A DNA stretch of 64,000 nt from Thioclava electrotropha (GCF_002085925.2 NZ_CP053562.1:1654001-1718000), one strand, 5' to 3'; positions 21,082 through 30,985 are shown, counted from the first letter of the stretch. A program made the numbers and translations. The notes: generated by a model not told the origin, from the sequence alone.

Positions 21082-22002
21082 ATGACGATCAAGGTTTTTG
21101 GCCATAAGGCTCCCGACACCGACTCCACCGGCTCGCCCATCGCCTGGGCGTGGTATCTCAATGATGTCAAAGGCACTCCGGCCAAGCCCTGCTTGCTGGG
21201 TGAGCCCAACACCGAGGCCGCTTTCGTCATCGAACATTGGGGTCTCGACAAGCCCGAGATCATCTCTGACGTGGAAGAAGGCGAGGACGTGGTCGTCGTC
21301 GACACCAACAACCCCGCCGAGCTGCCGAGCGGTATAAACGCGGCCAACGTCATCCAGATCATCGATCACCATAAGCTGACCGGCGGGATCGAAACCAAAG
21401 GCCCGATCGACATCACGATGCGCCCGCTCGCCTGCACCGCGACCATCCTCTACGATCTGATGGGCGACGACGTGGCGAAAGCGCCGCGCGGCATCAAGGG
21501 CGCGATGCTCAGCTGCATCCTGTCGGACACGCTGGAATTCCGCTCGCCGACCACGACCGATCACGACCGCGCCGTCTGCGATGCGCTGGCGAATGATCTG
21601 GGCATCGACATGCACGAGCTGGCCGAGAAGATGTTCGAAGCGAAATCGGACGTCTCCGCCTTCACCGATGCGGAATTGCTGCGGATGGATTCCAAGGAAT
21701 ACCCGGTCGACGGCACGAGCTTCCGCGTCTCCGTGCTGGAAACCACCGCGCCGAAAATGGTGCTGGACCGGAAGGACTCGCTGATGGCCTCGATGGAAGA
21801 GGTCGCGAAGGAAGACGGCGTCGATCAGGTGCTGCTGTTCGTGATCGACATCCTGAAGGAAGAGGCGACGCTGCTGGTGCCGAACGATCTGGTGAAGGGC
21901 GTGGCCGAGAAGAGCTTCGACGCCACGGTCGAGGGCGACACGGTGGTGCTGCCCGGCGTGATGAGCCGGAAAAAGCAGATCATTCCGCAGCTCAAGGTCT
22001 GA
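21082..22002 (+). CDS. ppaC: Manganese-dependent inorganic pyrophosphatase (family II)
   Basis: Hydrolyses pyrophosphate to phosphate in the cytoplasm and pulls biosynthetic reactions forward. The 306-residue product belongs to the DHH superfamily. Metal-binding motifs are FGHKAPDTDS at residues 4-13, VVVVDTNNPAE near 72 and the DHH signature IIDHHKL near 93. The C-terminal DHHA2-type domain ends in MSRKKQIIPQL. I chose the ATG at 21082, which has an AGAGGA ribosome site, over the first in-frame ATG at 21058. Family II enzymes are less common in alphaproteobacteria than the family I type. Confidence 0.95.
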   Translation: MTIKVFGHKAPDTDSTGSPIAWAWYLNDVKGTPAKPCLLGEPNTEAAFVIEHWGLDKPEIISDVEEGEDVVVVDTNNPAELPSGINAANVIQIIDHHKLTGGIETKGPIDITMRPLACTATILYDLMGDDVAKAPRGIKGAMLSCILSDTLEFRSPTTTDHDRAVCDALANDLGIDMHELAEKMFEAKSDVSAFTDAELLRMDSKEYPVDGTSFRVSVLETTAPKMVLDRKDSLMASMEEVAKEDGVDQVLLFVIDILKEEATLLVPNDLVKGVAEKSFDATVEGDTVVLPGVMSRKKQIIPQLKV

Positions 22003-22023
22003 GCTTTTCGAGATTTGGAATGG

Positions 22024-22055
22024 GAAGGGGCGTCCGGTCGGGCGCCCTTTTTTTT
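22024..22055 (+). terminator. Intrinsic terminator of ppaC
   Basis: GC-rich hairpin (AAGGGGCG and CGCCCTT arms with one bulge) followed by a run of eight T, about 25 bases after the stop. Confidence 0.9.
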
Positions 22056-22254
22056 ACATGGTCGCGGAGCTGGGCGTGCGCCGGTCCGTAGGGTGGCGCA
22101 GCCCACTTCCCCAATGGCGCGGGGCGACCAGCCCCGGGCCGCGCCCGACCCTCCCCCCGGGAGGGCGCATTGGCGATGTCAGCGCGGGCTCGAACGTCAG
22201 TCGGGCTTGAGAGATAAATCGCCCGGCCACCTAGCGTTGCATAGCGCCCACCCA

Positions 22255-22296
22255 AGGCTCGGGCGCGGCCCTTTCCGCGAAACACAGACGCCCCTG
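22255..22296 (+). repeat. Dispersed intergenic repeat, copy 2
   Basis: AAGGCTCGGGCGCGGCCCTT followed by TCCGCG and an A/C-rich piece ending CAGACGCCCCT. Its core is repeated at 22343-22367 and, more weakly, at 20977-21014. Confidence 0.55.
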
Positions 22297-22342
22297 CGCC
22301 GCTGAAGCCTTCCACTGGAAGCCTTCCGAGACACGGCTCACC

Positions 22343-22367
22343 CCGAGGCTCGGGCGCGGCCCTCAGG
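22343..22367 (+). repeat. Dispersed intergenic repeat, copy 3 (partial)
   Basis: Carries the 18-base core AGGCTCGGGCGCGGCCCT identical to copy 2, then diverges at the end of the CoA-transferase gene. Confidence 0.55.
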
Positions 22368-22370
22368 GCC

Positions 22371-24047
<1,677 letters not shown>

Positions 24048-24093
24048 TCACGGGGCGCATGGCATATCGATCTCAACGCCAGTGGCGCAGAGA

Positions 24094-24480
24094 TCAGGCT
24101 TCGGCAAAACCCATCGAAATCAGGGCATTGGCGAAATCGTCATTGGTGAAGGGCTTGATCAGCATTTTGCCTTCGGGAAAGCCGTCCATCATCACGGATT
24201 GTTCATCATATCCGGTCGAGTAGAGGATCGGCACTGCACGTTCGCGCAGCGCCTTGGCGGCTTCCAGCGAGGTTTCGTCGCCAAGATTGATGTCGAGCAG
24301 CGCCATCGAGATGTCATTGCCGCCAGCAATATGGAGCAATGCTTCTTCGACAGTGCCGAAGATGACCACATCGCGCGCGCCGAATTCGCTCAGCATCGCG
24401 GCCGCATCATAGGCCACGATCATCGCGTCTTCGAGCACCAGCGCGGTGCCGTCGATCCGAGGGGGGGAACAAAGAGTCAC
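24094..24480 (-). CDS. Single-domain response regulator (receiver only)
   Basis: A 128-residue CheY-like receiver without an output domain. The acidic pocket is in VLEDAMIVAYDAA near 15-27, the phospho-acceptor Asp in LLDINLG near 62, the switch Ser in LYSTGYDEQSV near 87 and the invariant Lys in LIKPFTNDDF near 108. The frame is closed by a stop just upstream, so the GTG at 24480 is the only start. No histidine kinase is adjacent. Receivers of this type often act in phosphorelays or with HWE kinases; the partner here is unknown. Confidence 0.85.
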   Translation of the reverse strand: MTLCSPPRIDGTALVLEDAMIVAYDAAAMLSEFGARDVVIFGTVEEALLHIAGGNDISMALLDINLGDETSLEAAKALRERAVPILYSTGYDEQSVMMDGFPEGKMLIKPFTNDDFANALISMGFAEA

Positions 24481-24900
24481 GAGGACCGCCTAGCCGCGAG
24501 GCGGGCACCGCTTACGCGGATCTCGCTTCGTTCGTGTTGGAAAATCCGGGGCATCAGCTTCCTGTCCTTGCAGATTACTGCATTTGGAGGGTGAGAGGGA
24601 TCGTGGTCGATCCGACGTCAGTATAACGATTTAGGCTTCAGCCCGATTGTCGGTGCACTGAGAGGCCTCTTCAGCCTTCCTGCACCTCGTAATCTCCGGG
24701 GTCATTTAACTATGACATACTGCTGCAAAGCGTCTAGCTGGCATGAATCCCACAGGGCTGCCTGTTACACAAGCGATCGTGAACATGCGGGGCGCAGATA
24801 GTGAGGGAAATAAGGGGAAATAGGGAATCCACCCACGAAATTTGAAAGGAACCTGCCACGGTCCTCCGCGTTGCCTTATGACGTAAAAGTGAGCCAAGGC
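24481..24900. other. Regulatory interval between response regulator and Crp/Fnr gene
   Basis: About 420 bases without a supported gene and visibly lower in GC than the flanks, especially 24690-24880. It is divergent DNA, so it should hold promoters for both neighbours. The notable sequence is CTTATGACGTA at 24875-24885. A near-identical copy, CCTATGACGTA, precedes the second Crp/Fnr gene. No clear Fnr or CRP palindrome was found. Confidence 0.5.
24875..24885 (+). promoter_or_regulatory. Shared motif before Crp/Fnr gene 1
   Basis: CTTATGACGTA, 16 bases before the ATG at 24901. It matches 10 of 11 bases of the copy at 25763-25773 upstream of the second regulator gene. It could be a common promoter or operator element; its role is not known. 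Confidence 0.35.
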
Positions 24901-25629
24901 ATGACACGCAACTTTAGAAATTGTCCCTTCGTCGATAATCCCGCCTTCATGGCGCCCGATGCGCACGAGGAAGCAATCGCCGAAGCCGCCCGCGCGGGCG
25001 AGCTACGGATGCCCGCAGGGCAGACCGTCGTGATGGAAGGCAACGAACCGCAACGCTTCTTCACCTTGCTCGAGGGCCAGGCGATGCGCTACCGGATGCT
25101 GGAAGACGGGCGGCGCCAAGTGCTCAATTTCCTCTTCCCCGGCGATCTGATCGGCCTCGACGCCATCATGATGGGCATGGCCTCGCATACGACCGAGGCG
25201 CTGACCCCGGTAAAGCTCAGCGTTTTCGACCGTAAACAAGTGTGGGAGCTTTTCTCGAAGATGCCGCAGCGCGCGATGATGCTGACATGGCAGGTCGCGC
25301 GCGAGGAGCATTTCCTGAGCGATGCGCTGGTGACGGTCGGGCAGCGCTCGGCGCGCGAAGCGCTCGCATGGGCCTTCGTCACTCTGTTCGAGCGCGGATC
25401 GCAGACCGGGCTGGTGCGCGACGGCAAGATGCCGTTCCCGGTGCGGCAGCAGGATCTCGCGGATGCGCTCGGGCTATCGCTCGTTCACACCAACAAGACA
25501 CTTGCCCGTCTGAGGTCCGAGGGGCTGGTCAGATGGGCGCAGGGGATTCTCGAATTGCCCGATCTCGAACGGCTTGCCGATATAGGAGTCGTCGAGCTCG
25601 GGGCCGGGCCACCGCGCTACTATTTATAG
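24901..25629 (+). CDS. Crp/Fnr-family transcriptional regulator 1
   Basis: A 242-residue regulator. The N-terminal cyclic-nucleotide-binding-like beta roll includes MPAGQTVVMEGNEPQRFF near 38, LEDGRRQVLNFLFPGDLIG near 70-88 and a long dimer helix near 115-135. The C-terminal HTH is RQQDLADALGLSLVHTNKTL near 190. The N-terminus has only one cysteine (FRNCPFVDN), so a four-cysteine Fe-S Fnr mechanism is excluded. The ATG at 24901 is preferred over an in-frame TTG at 24871. It is the first of two tandem paralogues upstream of cyoABCD, a position suggesting control of respiratory gene expression; this is inference. Confidence 0.85.
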   Translation: MTRNFRNCPFVDNPAFMAPDAHEEAIAEAARAGELRMPAGQTVVMEGNEPQRFFTLLEGQAMRYRMLEDGRRQVLNFLFPGDLIGLDAIMMGMASHTTEALTPVKLSVFDRKQVWELFSKMPQRAMMLTWQVAREEHFLSDALVTVGQRSAREALAWAFVTLFERGSQTGLVRDGKMPFPVRQQDLADALGLSLVHTNKTLARLRSEGLVRWAQGILELPDLERLADIGVVELGAGPPRYYL

Positions 25630-25688
25630 TCGCGCAGGAGAGTGGCGGAATTCCTCAGGAACGCTGCAGTCGTGCAGCGATTCCTAAA

Positions 25689-25716
25689 GCTTTTCACATA
25701 GGCGAAAAGCGTTTTT
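25689..25716 (+). terminator. Intrinsic terminator after Crp/Fnr gene 1
   Basis: Stem GCTTTTC/GAAAAGC with an 8-base loop followed by GTTTTT, about 60 bases after the stop codon at 25629. Confidence 0.7.
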
Positions 25717-25762
25717 CCGCCGGGTGACGCCGAGGAACATCCGAAAAAATCTGCATCAATGT

Positions 25763-25773
25763 CCTATGACGTA
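25763..25773 (+). promoter_or_regulatory. Shared motif before Crp/Fnr gene 2
   Basis: CCTATGACGTA, 25 bases before the ATG at 25798; see the matching element at 24875-24885. Confidence 0.35.
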
Positions 25774-25797
25774 GCGCGCTAAGCGCTTTCGCGGCAG

Positions 25798-26490
25798 ATG
25801 CTGGTTTCTTCGCAGAAATCAACAAAACGGAACCGAGCAAGCTTGGAAAACCTGTCTCGAAAACCTGACCTCGCCTATCTGGCGGAGCTGTCCCAATCGC
25901 AACGCGCCATTCCCGCGGGAGCGGCGCTTTTGCCCGAGTCCACGCCATTGATCGTGCGGGTCGAGCGCGGGATCGCCATGCGCTATACGCTGCTCGAAGA
26001 CGGGCGCAGGCAAGTCGAAGCGCTGGTCTATCCGGGCGATCTGTGCGGGCTGACGAGCGTACTCTACGGTCCGGGGGCGAGCTATTACGAGGCGCTCACG
26101 CCGATGATGCTGTCGAGCTTCGATCCGGCCGATCTGCATCAGCCTCTGCCAGATGGTCCCGACCGCACCACGACGCTCGTGTGGCTGATGACGCGTGAAC
26201 TGACGCGGCTGTCGGGCTGGCTGGCCTCGGTCGGGCAGCGCAACGCCAATGAGGGGATCGCGTGGTTCGTGATGCACGCATGGGAGCGTGCCGAGGCGGT
26301 TGGGCTGATCGAGAAGGACAGCGCGCCGTTCCCCTTCGCCCAGCAGGTCGTGGCGGACTCGCTCGGGCTGTCGCTCGTGCATACGAACAAGACGATCCGC
26401 CGTCTGCGCGATCAGGGCCTGTTCAGGATCGCCGGCGGGCGTGTGCGGATCTCGTCGCTCCCGGCGCTGCGCCGGGCCGCGGCGCTCTGA
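25798..26490 (+). CDS. Crp/Fnr-family transcriptional regulator 2
   Basis: A 230-residue paralogue of the preceding regulator. Shared stretches include RYTLLEDGRRQVEALVYPGD near residues 61-80, and QQVVADSLGLSLVHTNKTIR near 185 in the recognition HTH. It lacks the N-terminal extension of regulator 1 and has no cysteine cluster, so it is not an oxygen-sensing Fnr of the classical type. The effector-binding Arg-Ser pair of CRP is not apparent. It is separated from regulator 1 by a terminator and its own copy of the CYTATGACGTA motif, so the two may be transcribed independently. Five hundred bases later the cyo operon begins. Confidence 0.83.
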   Translation: MLVSSQKSTKRNRASLENLSRKPDLAYLAELSQSQRAIPAGAALLPESTPLIVRVERGIAMRYTLLEDGRRQVEALVYPGDLCGLTSVLYGPGASYYEALTPMMLSSFDPADLHQPLPDGPDRTTTLVWLMTRELTRLSGWLASVGQRNANEGIAWFVMHAWERAEAVGLIEKDSAPFPFAQQVVADSLGLSLVHTNKTIRRLRDQGLFRIAGGRVRISSLPALRRAAAL

Positions 26491-26522
26491 CCGTTCCCTT
26501 CCGGTAATCCTCTCTGACAGCG

Positions 26523-26543
26523 CGCCGCGGGGTTTCCGCGGCG
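26523..26543 (+). terminator. Hairpin after Crp/Fnr gene 2
   Basis: Perfect 8-bp stem CGCCGCGG/CCGCGGCG with a GGTTT loop, about 30 bases after the stop. It is followed by TTGGTTTG, only partly T-rich. Confidence 0.55.
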
Positions 26544-26858
26544 TTGGTTTGTCATGCGCCGGGGGAGGGCGCTGCCCGTTACCGTCAACGCGGGGCGAGG
26601 CGGGAGTCTGAGCGGATAGCACCCCTCACGCACCGCGTGACCTCAAGCGTCCGTGATCGGCTAAGTTGCTCATTTTGCTCACGGATCGCTCACTGCTCCA
26701 TCACAAGCGCGAGAGAAGGGCCCGTTTACCCCTGTATTCGGGCGCGCCCGTTCAAGACCAACCCCCTTTATTTATTGGTTATTTTTTCGTGCGTCGCAGG
26801 TGTGTGATGACATTTGTGCATGATTTTCAGTCGGTTACGCCCGTTCCTGCGACAATTT

Positions 26859-26874
26859 GTCAACACCGATTGAC
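26859..26874. promoter_or_regulatory. Dyad GTCAA-N6-TTGAC upstream of cyoA
   Basis: A perfect 5-bp inverted repeat in the 16-bp geometry used by Crp/Fnr proteins, about 115 bases before the cyoA GTG. It is a candidate operator for one of the two upstream regulators. It does not match the Fnr consensus TTGAT-N4-ATCAA. Confidence 0.35.
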
Positions 26875-26989
26875 CTCGCGGGCGCTGCCCTAGAGTGGGA
26901 GGCATCGCGCGGGACGGGAGCCCTCGCGGCCTCCCCCGAGAGACCCCTATGCCCCCGCGCCAAGAAGAGGGAATAGGAAAGGTATTTCC

Positions 26990-27949
26990 GTGTTGTTTGA
27001 AAAAATCTACAAGCGGCCCAGCCGCCTCGCTGCCCCGGTCCTGTTGACCGTTGCGGCTGCATGGCTGTCAGGTTGCGCGGAGAACGGGGTGATGACCCCG
27101 CTCGGCCCGGTGGCGGCCGGAGAACGCGCTCACCTGATCAGCTTCTTCCTTTGGATGCTGCCCATTTCCCTGCCGATCCTGATCGGCACGCCGTGGATCG
27201 CGATGCGCTATCGCCGTCAGGGTGGGAAAGGCAAATATGACCCGACTTGGTCGCACTCGGTTGCCGCCGAAGTCGTGATCTGGGGTGGTGCCACGCTCAC
27301 CTTCCTTATCGTCGGCTGGCTCACCTGGGGCCACGTGATGGGCGAAGACCCCTACAAGGCAACGGGCAAAGAGCCGATGCATGTGAAGGTCATCGGGTCC
27401 GAATGGAAATGGATGTTCATCTATCCCGGCAAGGTCGCCGCCGTGAACCGGTTGGTCCTGCCCGAGAACACCCCCGTCGAGTTCGACATCACCGCCACCG
27501 GCGCGATGCAGAGCTTCTGGATCCCGCGTCTTGCCGGCCAGATCTACGCAATGCCCGGCATGGGCACGAAGATGAACCTGACCACCTCGGAAGATCCGTC
27601 GCAGACCTATGGCTTCAACAGCCAGTTCAACGGCGCGGCTTTCCCGCTCAACAAGTTTGAGGTCGACGTGGTGAGCCAGGAGCAGTTCGATGCGTTCCTG
27701 CAAGAGCCCAAGCACCCCTTCGCCCAGCTCGAAAAAGCGTTCAAGAAGACCGCGACCTGGTCGGGGCCTGAGCTCTTCGAGCCGCCGGAGAAAGGCTACT
27801 GGGGCAAAGTAATGATGAACCCTGACATGCTGTCCGATGGCGGCGCAGCGATCCTGCCCGACCACGCGCCCGAGCAGAAGAAGATCGATGACGCGATCCG
27901 CGAAGAACTGCATGTCTCGCAAAACCAACATCAAGGGGACGCTCAATGA
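26990..27949 (+). CDS. cyoA: Quinol oxidase subunit II (CyoA)
   Basis: Membrane-anchored subunit of the proton-pumping bo3-type ubiquinol oxidase, 319 residues. The N-terminus carries a lipoprotein signal with the lipobox LSGC near residue 26. Two membrane helices follow (about 43-62 and 88-110), then a periplasmic cupredoxin-like domain starting near EWKWMFIYPG at 138. The Cu-A ligands of cytochrome c oxidases are absent, as expected for a quinol oxidase (GAMQSFWIPRLAGQIYAMPG near 170). The start is a GTG at 26990 with AGGAAAGG upstream. It overlaps cyoB by ATGA. Confidence 0.96.
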   Translation: MLFEKIYKRPSRLAAPVLLTVAAAWLSGCAENGVMTPLGPVAAGERAHLISFFLWMLPISLPILIGTPWIAMRYRRQGGKGKYDPTWSHSVAAEVVIWGGATLTFLIVGWLTWGHVMGEDPYKATGKEPMHVKVIGSEWKWMFIYPGKVAAVNRLVLPENTPVEFDITATGAMQSFWIPRLAGQIYAMPGMGTKMNLTTSEDPSQTYGFNSQFNGAAFPLNKFEVDVVSQEQFDAFLQEPKHPFAQLEKAFKKTATWSGPELFEPPEKGYWGKVMMNPDMLSDGGAAILPDHAPEQKKIDDAIREELHVSQNQHQGDAQ

Positions 27950-30009
27950 GTATTCTTGGTAGTCTCGACTGGAACGATATCTTCATCGTTCCCTTCTTCA
28001 CGGATCCGTCTCTGTCCACCGGGATCGCAGCAGGCGCGGGCGGCATCGTCGTCCTCGGCGCGCTCGCGGTCATGGTGCTCCTGACCGTCAAAGGTTGGTG
28101 GAAACCGCTCTGGTCGAACTGGATCACCACGCTCGATCACAAGAAGATCGGTGTCATCTATATCGTTCTGGCCCTGATCATGCTGATCCGCGGTGTCCTC
28201 GAGGCGGTCGTGATGCGCGCCCAGCAGGTCTCGCCCGCACCGGGCTTCCTGTCGGTCGAACACCACGCCGAGCTGTTCTCGACCCACGGCACGATCATGA
28301 TCTTCTTCGTGGCGATGCCCTTCCTGACCGGCGTCATCAACGTCGTCATGCCGCTCCAGATCGGTGCGCGCGACATGGAGTTCCCCTTCATGAACGCGGT
28401 TTCGCTCTGGCTGTCGATCGGCGGCGCGGCACTCGTGATGGCCTCGCTCGTCGTCGGTCACTTCGAGACCGGCGGTTGGACCGCTTACCCGCCCTATACC
28501 GGCATCAAGCTGTCGCCGAACGAAGGCGTGGATTACTGGATCTGGTCGCTGGGCCTGACTTCGGTGGGTTCGACGCTTTCGGGCATCAACTTCCTCGTGA
28601 CGATCTACAAGCAGCGTGCCCCCGGCATGAAGCTGTTCGACATGTCGATCTTCGCCTGGGCGACGCTCTGCACGGCGATCCTGATGATCTTCGCGATGAT
28701 GCCGCTGACCGTGGCCTCGCTGATGCTGGCGCTTGACCGTCAGGCGGGCTTCCACTTCTTCACCGCCACCCAAGGCGGGAACATGATGAACTTCGCCAAC
28801 ATGTTCTGGCTGTTCGGCCACCCGGAAGTCTACATCCTGATCCTGCCGGCCTTCGGCGTGTTCTCGGAAGTCATCCCGACCTTCTCGGGCAAGAAGATCT
28901 ACGGCTACACCTCGCTCGTGTGGGCCACCATTGCCATCGCAGTGCTGTCCTTCACCGTCTGGGTGCACCACTTCTTCACCATGGGTCAGACCGCCCACCT
29001 CAACGCCATCTTCGGCATCGCGACGATGACGATCGGTGTGCCGACGGGTGTTAAGGTCTTCAACTGGATGCTGACCATGTGGCGCGGCAAGCTGCGGTTC
29101 TCGACCGCGATGCTGTTCTCCACCGGCTTCATCTTCACCTTCGTGATCGGCGGCATCACGGGCGTCATGCTCGCCAACCCGACGATCGACTTCGCGACCC
29201 ACAACTCGCTGTTCCTGGTGGCGCACTTCCACAACATGCTCATCCCGGGCCTGCTGTTCGGTATGTTCGCGGCCGTGAACTACTGGTTCCCGCTCTGCTT
29301 CGGCTTCCGCCTCGACGAGAAATGGGGCCGTCGCAGCTTCTGGCTGTGGATGATCGGCTTCTACGGGGCCTTCATGCCGCTCTATGCGATCGGTCTGATG
29401 GGCGCGCCGCGCCGCATGGCCTTCTTCACCGAGCCGGCCTACTTCCCGTGGCTGGTGATCGCGATGCTCGGCGCGCTGTGCGTGCTGGCGGGTCTGACCG
29501 CGCAGATCATTCAGGTCTGGGTCTCGGTCAAGAACCGTGAGAGCCTGATGGTGCCGGCGGGCGATCCCTGGGACGGTCGCGGTATCGAATGGTCGCTGGG
29601 CTGCCCGGTGCCGGAATACGACTTCTCCACCATCCCGGCGATGACCTCGCGCGAGCCGTGGGTCGATGCGAAGGAAGCGGGCAAGCGGGTCATGGATCCG
29701 ACCGAGTTCGTCGACATCCACCTGCCGAAACCGACCGGTATGCCGTTCCTGGTGGGCCTCGTCGCGACCCTCTTCGCTTTCGCCATGATCTTCCAGATGT
29801 GGCTGATCGCGGCGGTGGGCTTCGTGGCCATGTGGGTGCTGGTGCTAATCCGCTCCTACGACACCGACTGGGAAGAAACCGTCACCGCGGAAGAACTGCG
29901 TGAGGGCTATGAAGCCCACAAGCGCGTCGTCGAATCCACGCCGCAAATCCGGCTCGACGATGAGTTCACCACCAAGAACCGCGGCCTGATCATGGAGACG
30001 CAGGTATGA
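27946..30009 (+). CDS. cyoB: Quinol oxidase subunit I (CyoB)
   Basis: Catalytic heme-copper subunit of 687 residues with about fifteen membrane helices. Conserved features are the low-spin heme His in FSTHGTIMIFF near 110, and the Cu-B and cross-linked Tyr motif GHPEVYILILPAFG near 288. HHFFTMG is near 340 and the heme ligands in AHFHNMLIPG near 425. The segment GARDMEFPFMNAVSLW is the conserved D-channel entrance. Start and stop overlap both neighbours by ATGA, so all four cyo genes are coupled. No heme O synthase (cyoE) lies in the operon. Confidence 0.98.
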   Translation: MSILGSLDWNDIFIVPFFTDPSLSTGIAAGAGGIVVLGALAVMVLLTVKGWWKPLWSNWITTLDHKKIGVIYIVLALIMLIRGVLEAVVMRAQQVSPAPGFLSVEHHAELFSTHGTIMIFFVAMPFLTGVINVVMPLQIGARDMEFPFMNAVSLWLSIGGAALVMASLVVGHFETGGWTAYPPYTGIKLSPNEGVDYWIWSLGLTSVGSTLSGINFLVTIYKQRAPGMKLFDMSIFAWATLCTAILMIFAMMPLTVASLMLALDRQAGFHFFTATQGGNMMNFANMFWLFGHPEVYILILPAFGVFSEVIPTFSGKKIYGYTSLVWATIAIAVLSFTVWVHHFFTMGQTAHLNAIFGIATMTIGVPTGVKVFNWMLTMWRGKLRFSTAMLFSTGFIFTFVIGGITGVMLANPTIDFATHNSLFLVAHFHNMLIPGLLFGMFAAVNYWFPLCFGFRLDEKWGRRSFWLWMIGFYGAFMPLYAIGLMGAPRRMAFFTEPAYFPWLVIAMLGALCVLAGLTAQIIQVWVSVKNRESLMVPAGDPWDGRGIEWSLGCPVPEYDFSTIPAMTSREPWVDAKEAGKRVMDPTEFVDIHLPKPTGMPFLVGLVATLFAFAMIFQMWLIAAVGFVAMWVLVLIRSYDTDWEETVTAEELREGYEAHKRVVESTPQIRLDDEFTTKNRGLIMETQV

Positions 30010-30632
30010 GTGCAACTATGAGCAACACGGGGGCAGCGCACGCTGCCTCCCACGATCACGGCCATCACGACAAGACGGGCACGGTGATCTTCGGCTTCTG
30101 GATCTTCCTGATGTCGGACCTCATCGCCTTCTCGCTGATGATCGCCAACTACGCCGATGCCGAATGGCACGGCATCGCGAACGGGCCGAGCCCGCATGAG
30201 CTGTTCAGCCTCGGCCTGCCGACCATCGAGACGATGGCGCTGCTGATCTCCACCTTCACCTTCGGCATCTGCACGCTGGGGATGAAATACGGCGCGTCGA
30301 TGAAGCGCACGGTGGGCTGGCTCGTCGTGACGCTGGCGCTTGGCGCGATCTTCCTCGGGATCGAACTCTACGAATTCCACGAGTTCTGGACCGAGGGCAA
30401 CACGCCGCAAGTGTCGGGCTTCCTGACCGCCTATTACTCGCTGGTGGGTCTGCACGGTCTGCACGTCACCTCGGGTATCATCTGGGGCATCCTGCTGATG
30501 GTTCAGATGAAGACCTTCGGGATGAACGACCTGATCAAGTCGCGTCTCGTGCGTCTGGGCCTGTTCTGGCACATGCTGGACATCGTCTGGATCGCGCTCT
30601 TCACGAAAGTCTACCTGATGGGGGTGCTGTGA
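30006..30632 (+). CDS. cyoC: Quinol oxidase subunit III (CyoC)
   Basis: A 208-residue inner-membrane subunit with five helices. It carries a His-rich cytoplasmic start (ASHDHGHHDK), the GFWIFLMSDLIAFSLMIANY helix near 30-50, and the conserved LGIELYEFHEF and GLHGLHVTSGIIWG segments near 118 and 150. It supports stability and proton delivery of subunit I. It overlaps cyoB by ATGA and shares a TGATG junction with cyoD. Confidence 0.97.
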   Translation: MSATMSNTGAAHAASHDHGHHDKTGTVIFGFWIFLMSDLIAFSLMIANYADAEWHGIANGPSPHELFSLGLPTIETMALLISTFTFGICTLGMKYGASMKRTVGWLVVTLALGAIFLGIELYEFHEFWTEGNTPQVSGFLTAYYSLVGLHGLHVTSGIIWGILLMVQMKTFGMNDLIKSRLVRLGLFWHMLDIVWIALFTKVYLMGVL

Positions 30633-30985
30633 TGGATTATATCAACTCCGACGTCGGCATGGACTCGGCTGAGTACAAGCACGACATGGCGCGCTATGTC
30701 TGGGGCTTCGCGCTCTCGGTGGTCCTGACGCTCGCAGGCGTCGTGATCGTCGCGGGTGGCGTGTTTTCGACGGGCCTCGCATGGTCCATCGTGGGCATCC
30801 TCGGCATCGCGCAGCTGATCATCCAGTTCTGGGCCTTCATGCACCTCGACTTCTCGAAAGAGGCGCGTCCGGACCTGTATCTGGTGCTGTTCACCTTCCT
30901 GCTCATCATTCTGATGGCTGCGGGCACCGTCTGGGTGCTGGCCGATCTGGCAAGCCGGATGGGTATGGGCGCCGGCAGCATGTAA
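30632..30985 (+). CDS. cyoD: Quinol oxidase subunit IV (CyoD)
   Basis: A 117-residue small subunit with three helices and a final short helix ending MGMGAGSM. MARYVWGFALSVVLTLAGVV begins near residue 17, and FWAFMHLDFSKEARPD near 68 is the typical CyoD loop. I place the start at the ATG at 30632, inside the cyoC stop (TGATG), not the GTG one codon earlier. Confidence 0.96.
   Translation: MDYINSDVGMDSAEYKHDMARYVWGFALSVVLTLAGVVIVAGGVFSTGLAWSIVGILGIAQLIIQFWAFMHLDFSKEARPDLYLVLFTFLLIILMAAGTVWVLADLASRMGMGAGSM

Larger units (their letters stand above)
22056..22370. other. Gene-free, very GC-rich interval with repeats
   Basis: No convincing gene in this stretch. It holds repeat copies at 22255-22296 and 22343-22367, which share CGAGGCTCGGGCGCGGCCCT or a close variant. 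It also holds a direct repeat GAAGCCTTCC at 22304 and 22318. The convergent CoA-transferase gene ends at its right edge, and the GGCCC-TC-AGGGCC hairpin there could act as a weak terminator. Confidence 0.5.
26491..26989. other. Long regulatory interval upstream of cyoABCD
   Basis: About 500 bases without a supported gene. It holds a terminator-like hairpin (CGCCGCGG/CCGCGGCG, 26523-26543), and an inverted repeat TCCGTGA/TCACGGA (26650-26656 and 26679-26685). Three GCTCA(C/T) repeats lie near 26668-26692. An AT-rich block follows near 26765-26790, then a dyad GTCAA-N6-TTGAC (26859-26874) just before cyoA. A long upstream region suggests multi-input control of the quinol oxidase. Confidence 0.5.

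Noticed and set aside
26859..26874. Fnr box upstream of cyoA
   Set aside because: Spacing is N6 and half-sites are GTCAA/TTGAC, not TTGAT-N4-ATCAA; kept only as a generic dyad.
27943..29721. Minus-strand frame of 592 codons opposite cyoB
   Set aside because: Antisense to a well-conserved membrane protein; the translation is His/Glu/Arg-rich and biologically implausible.
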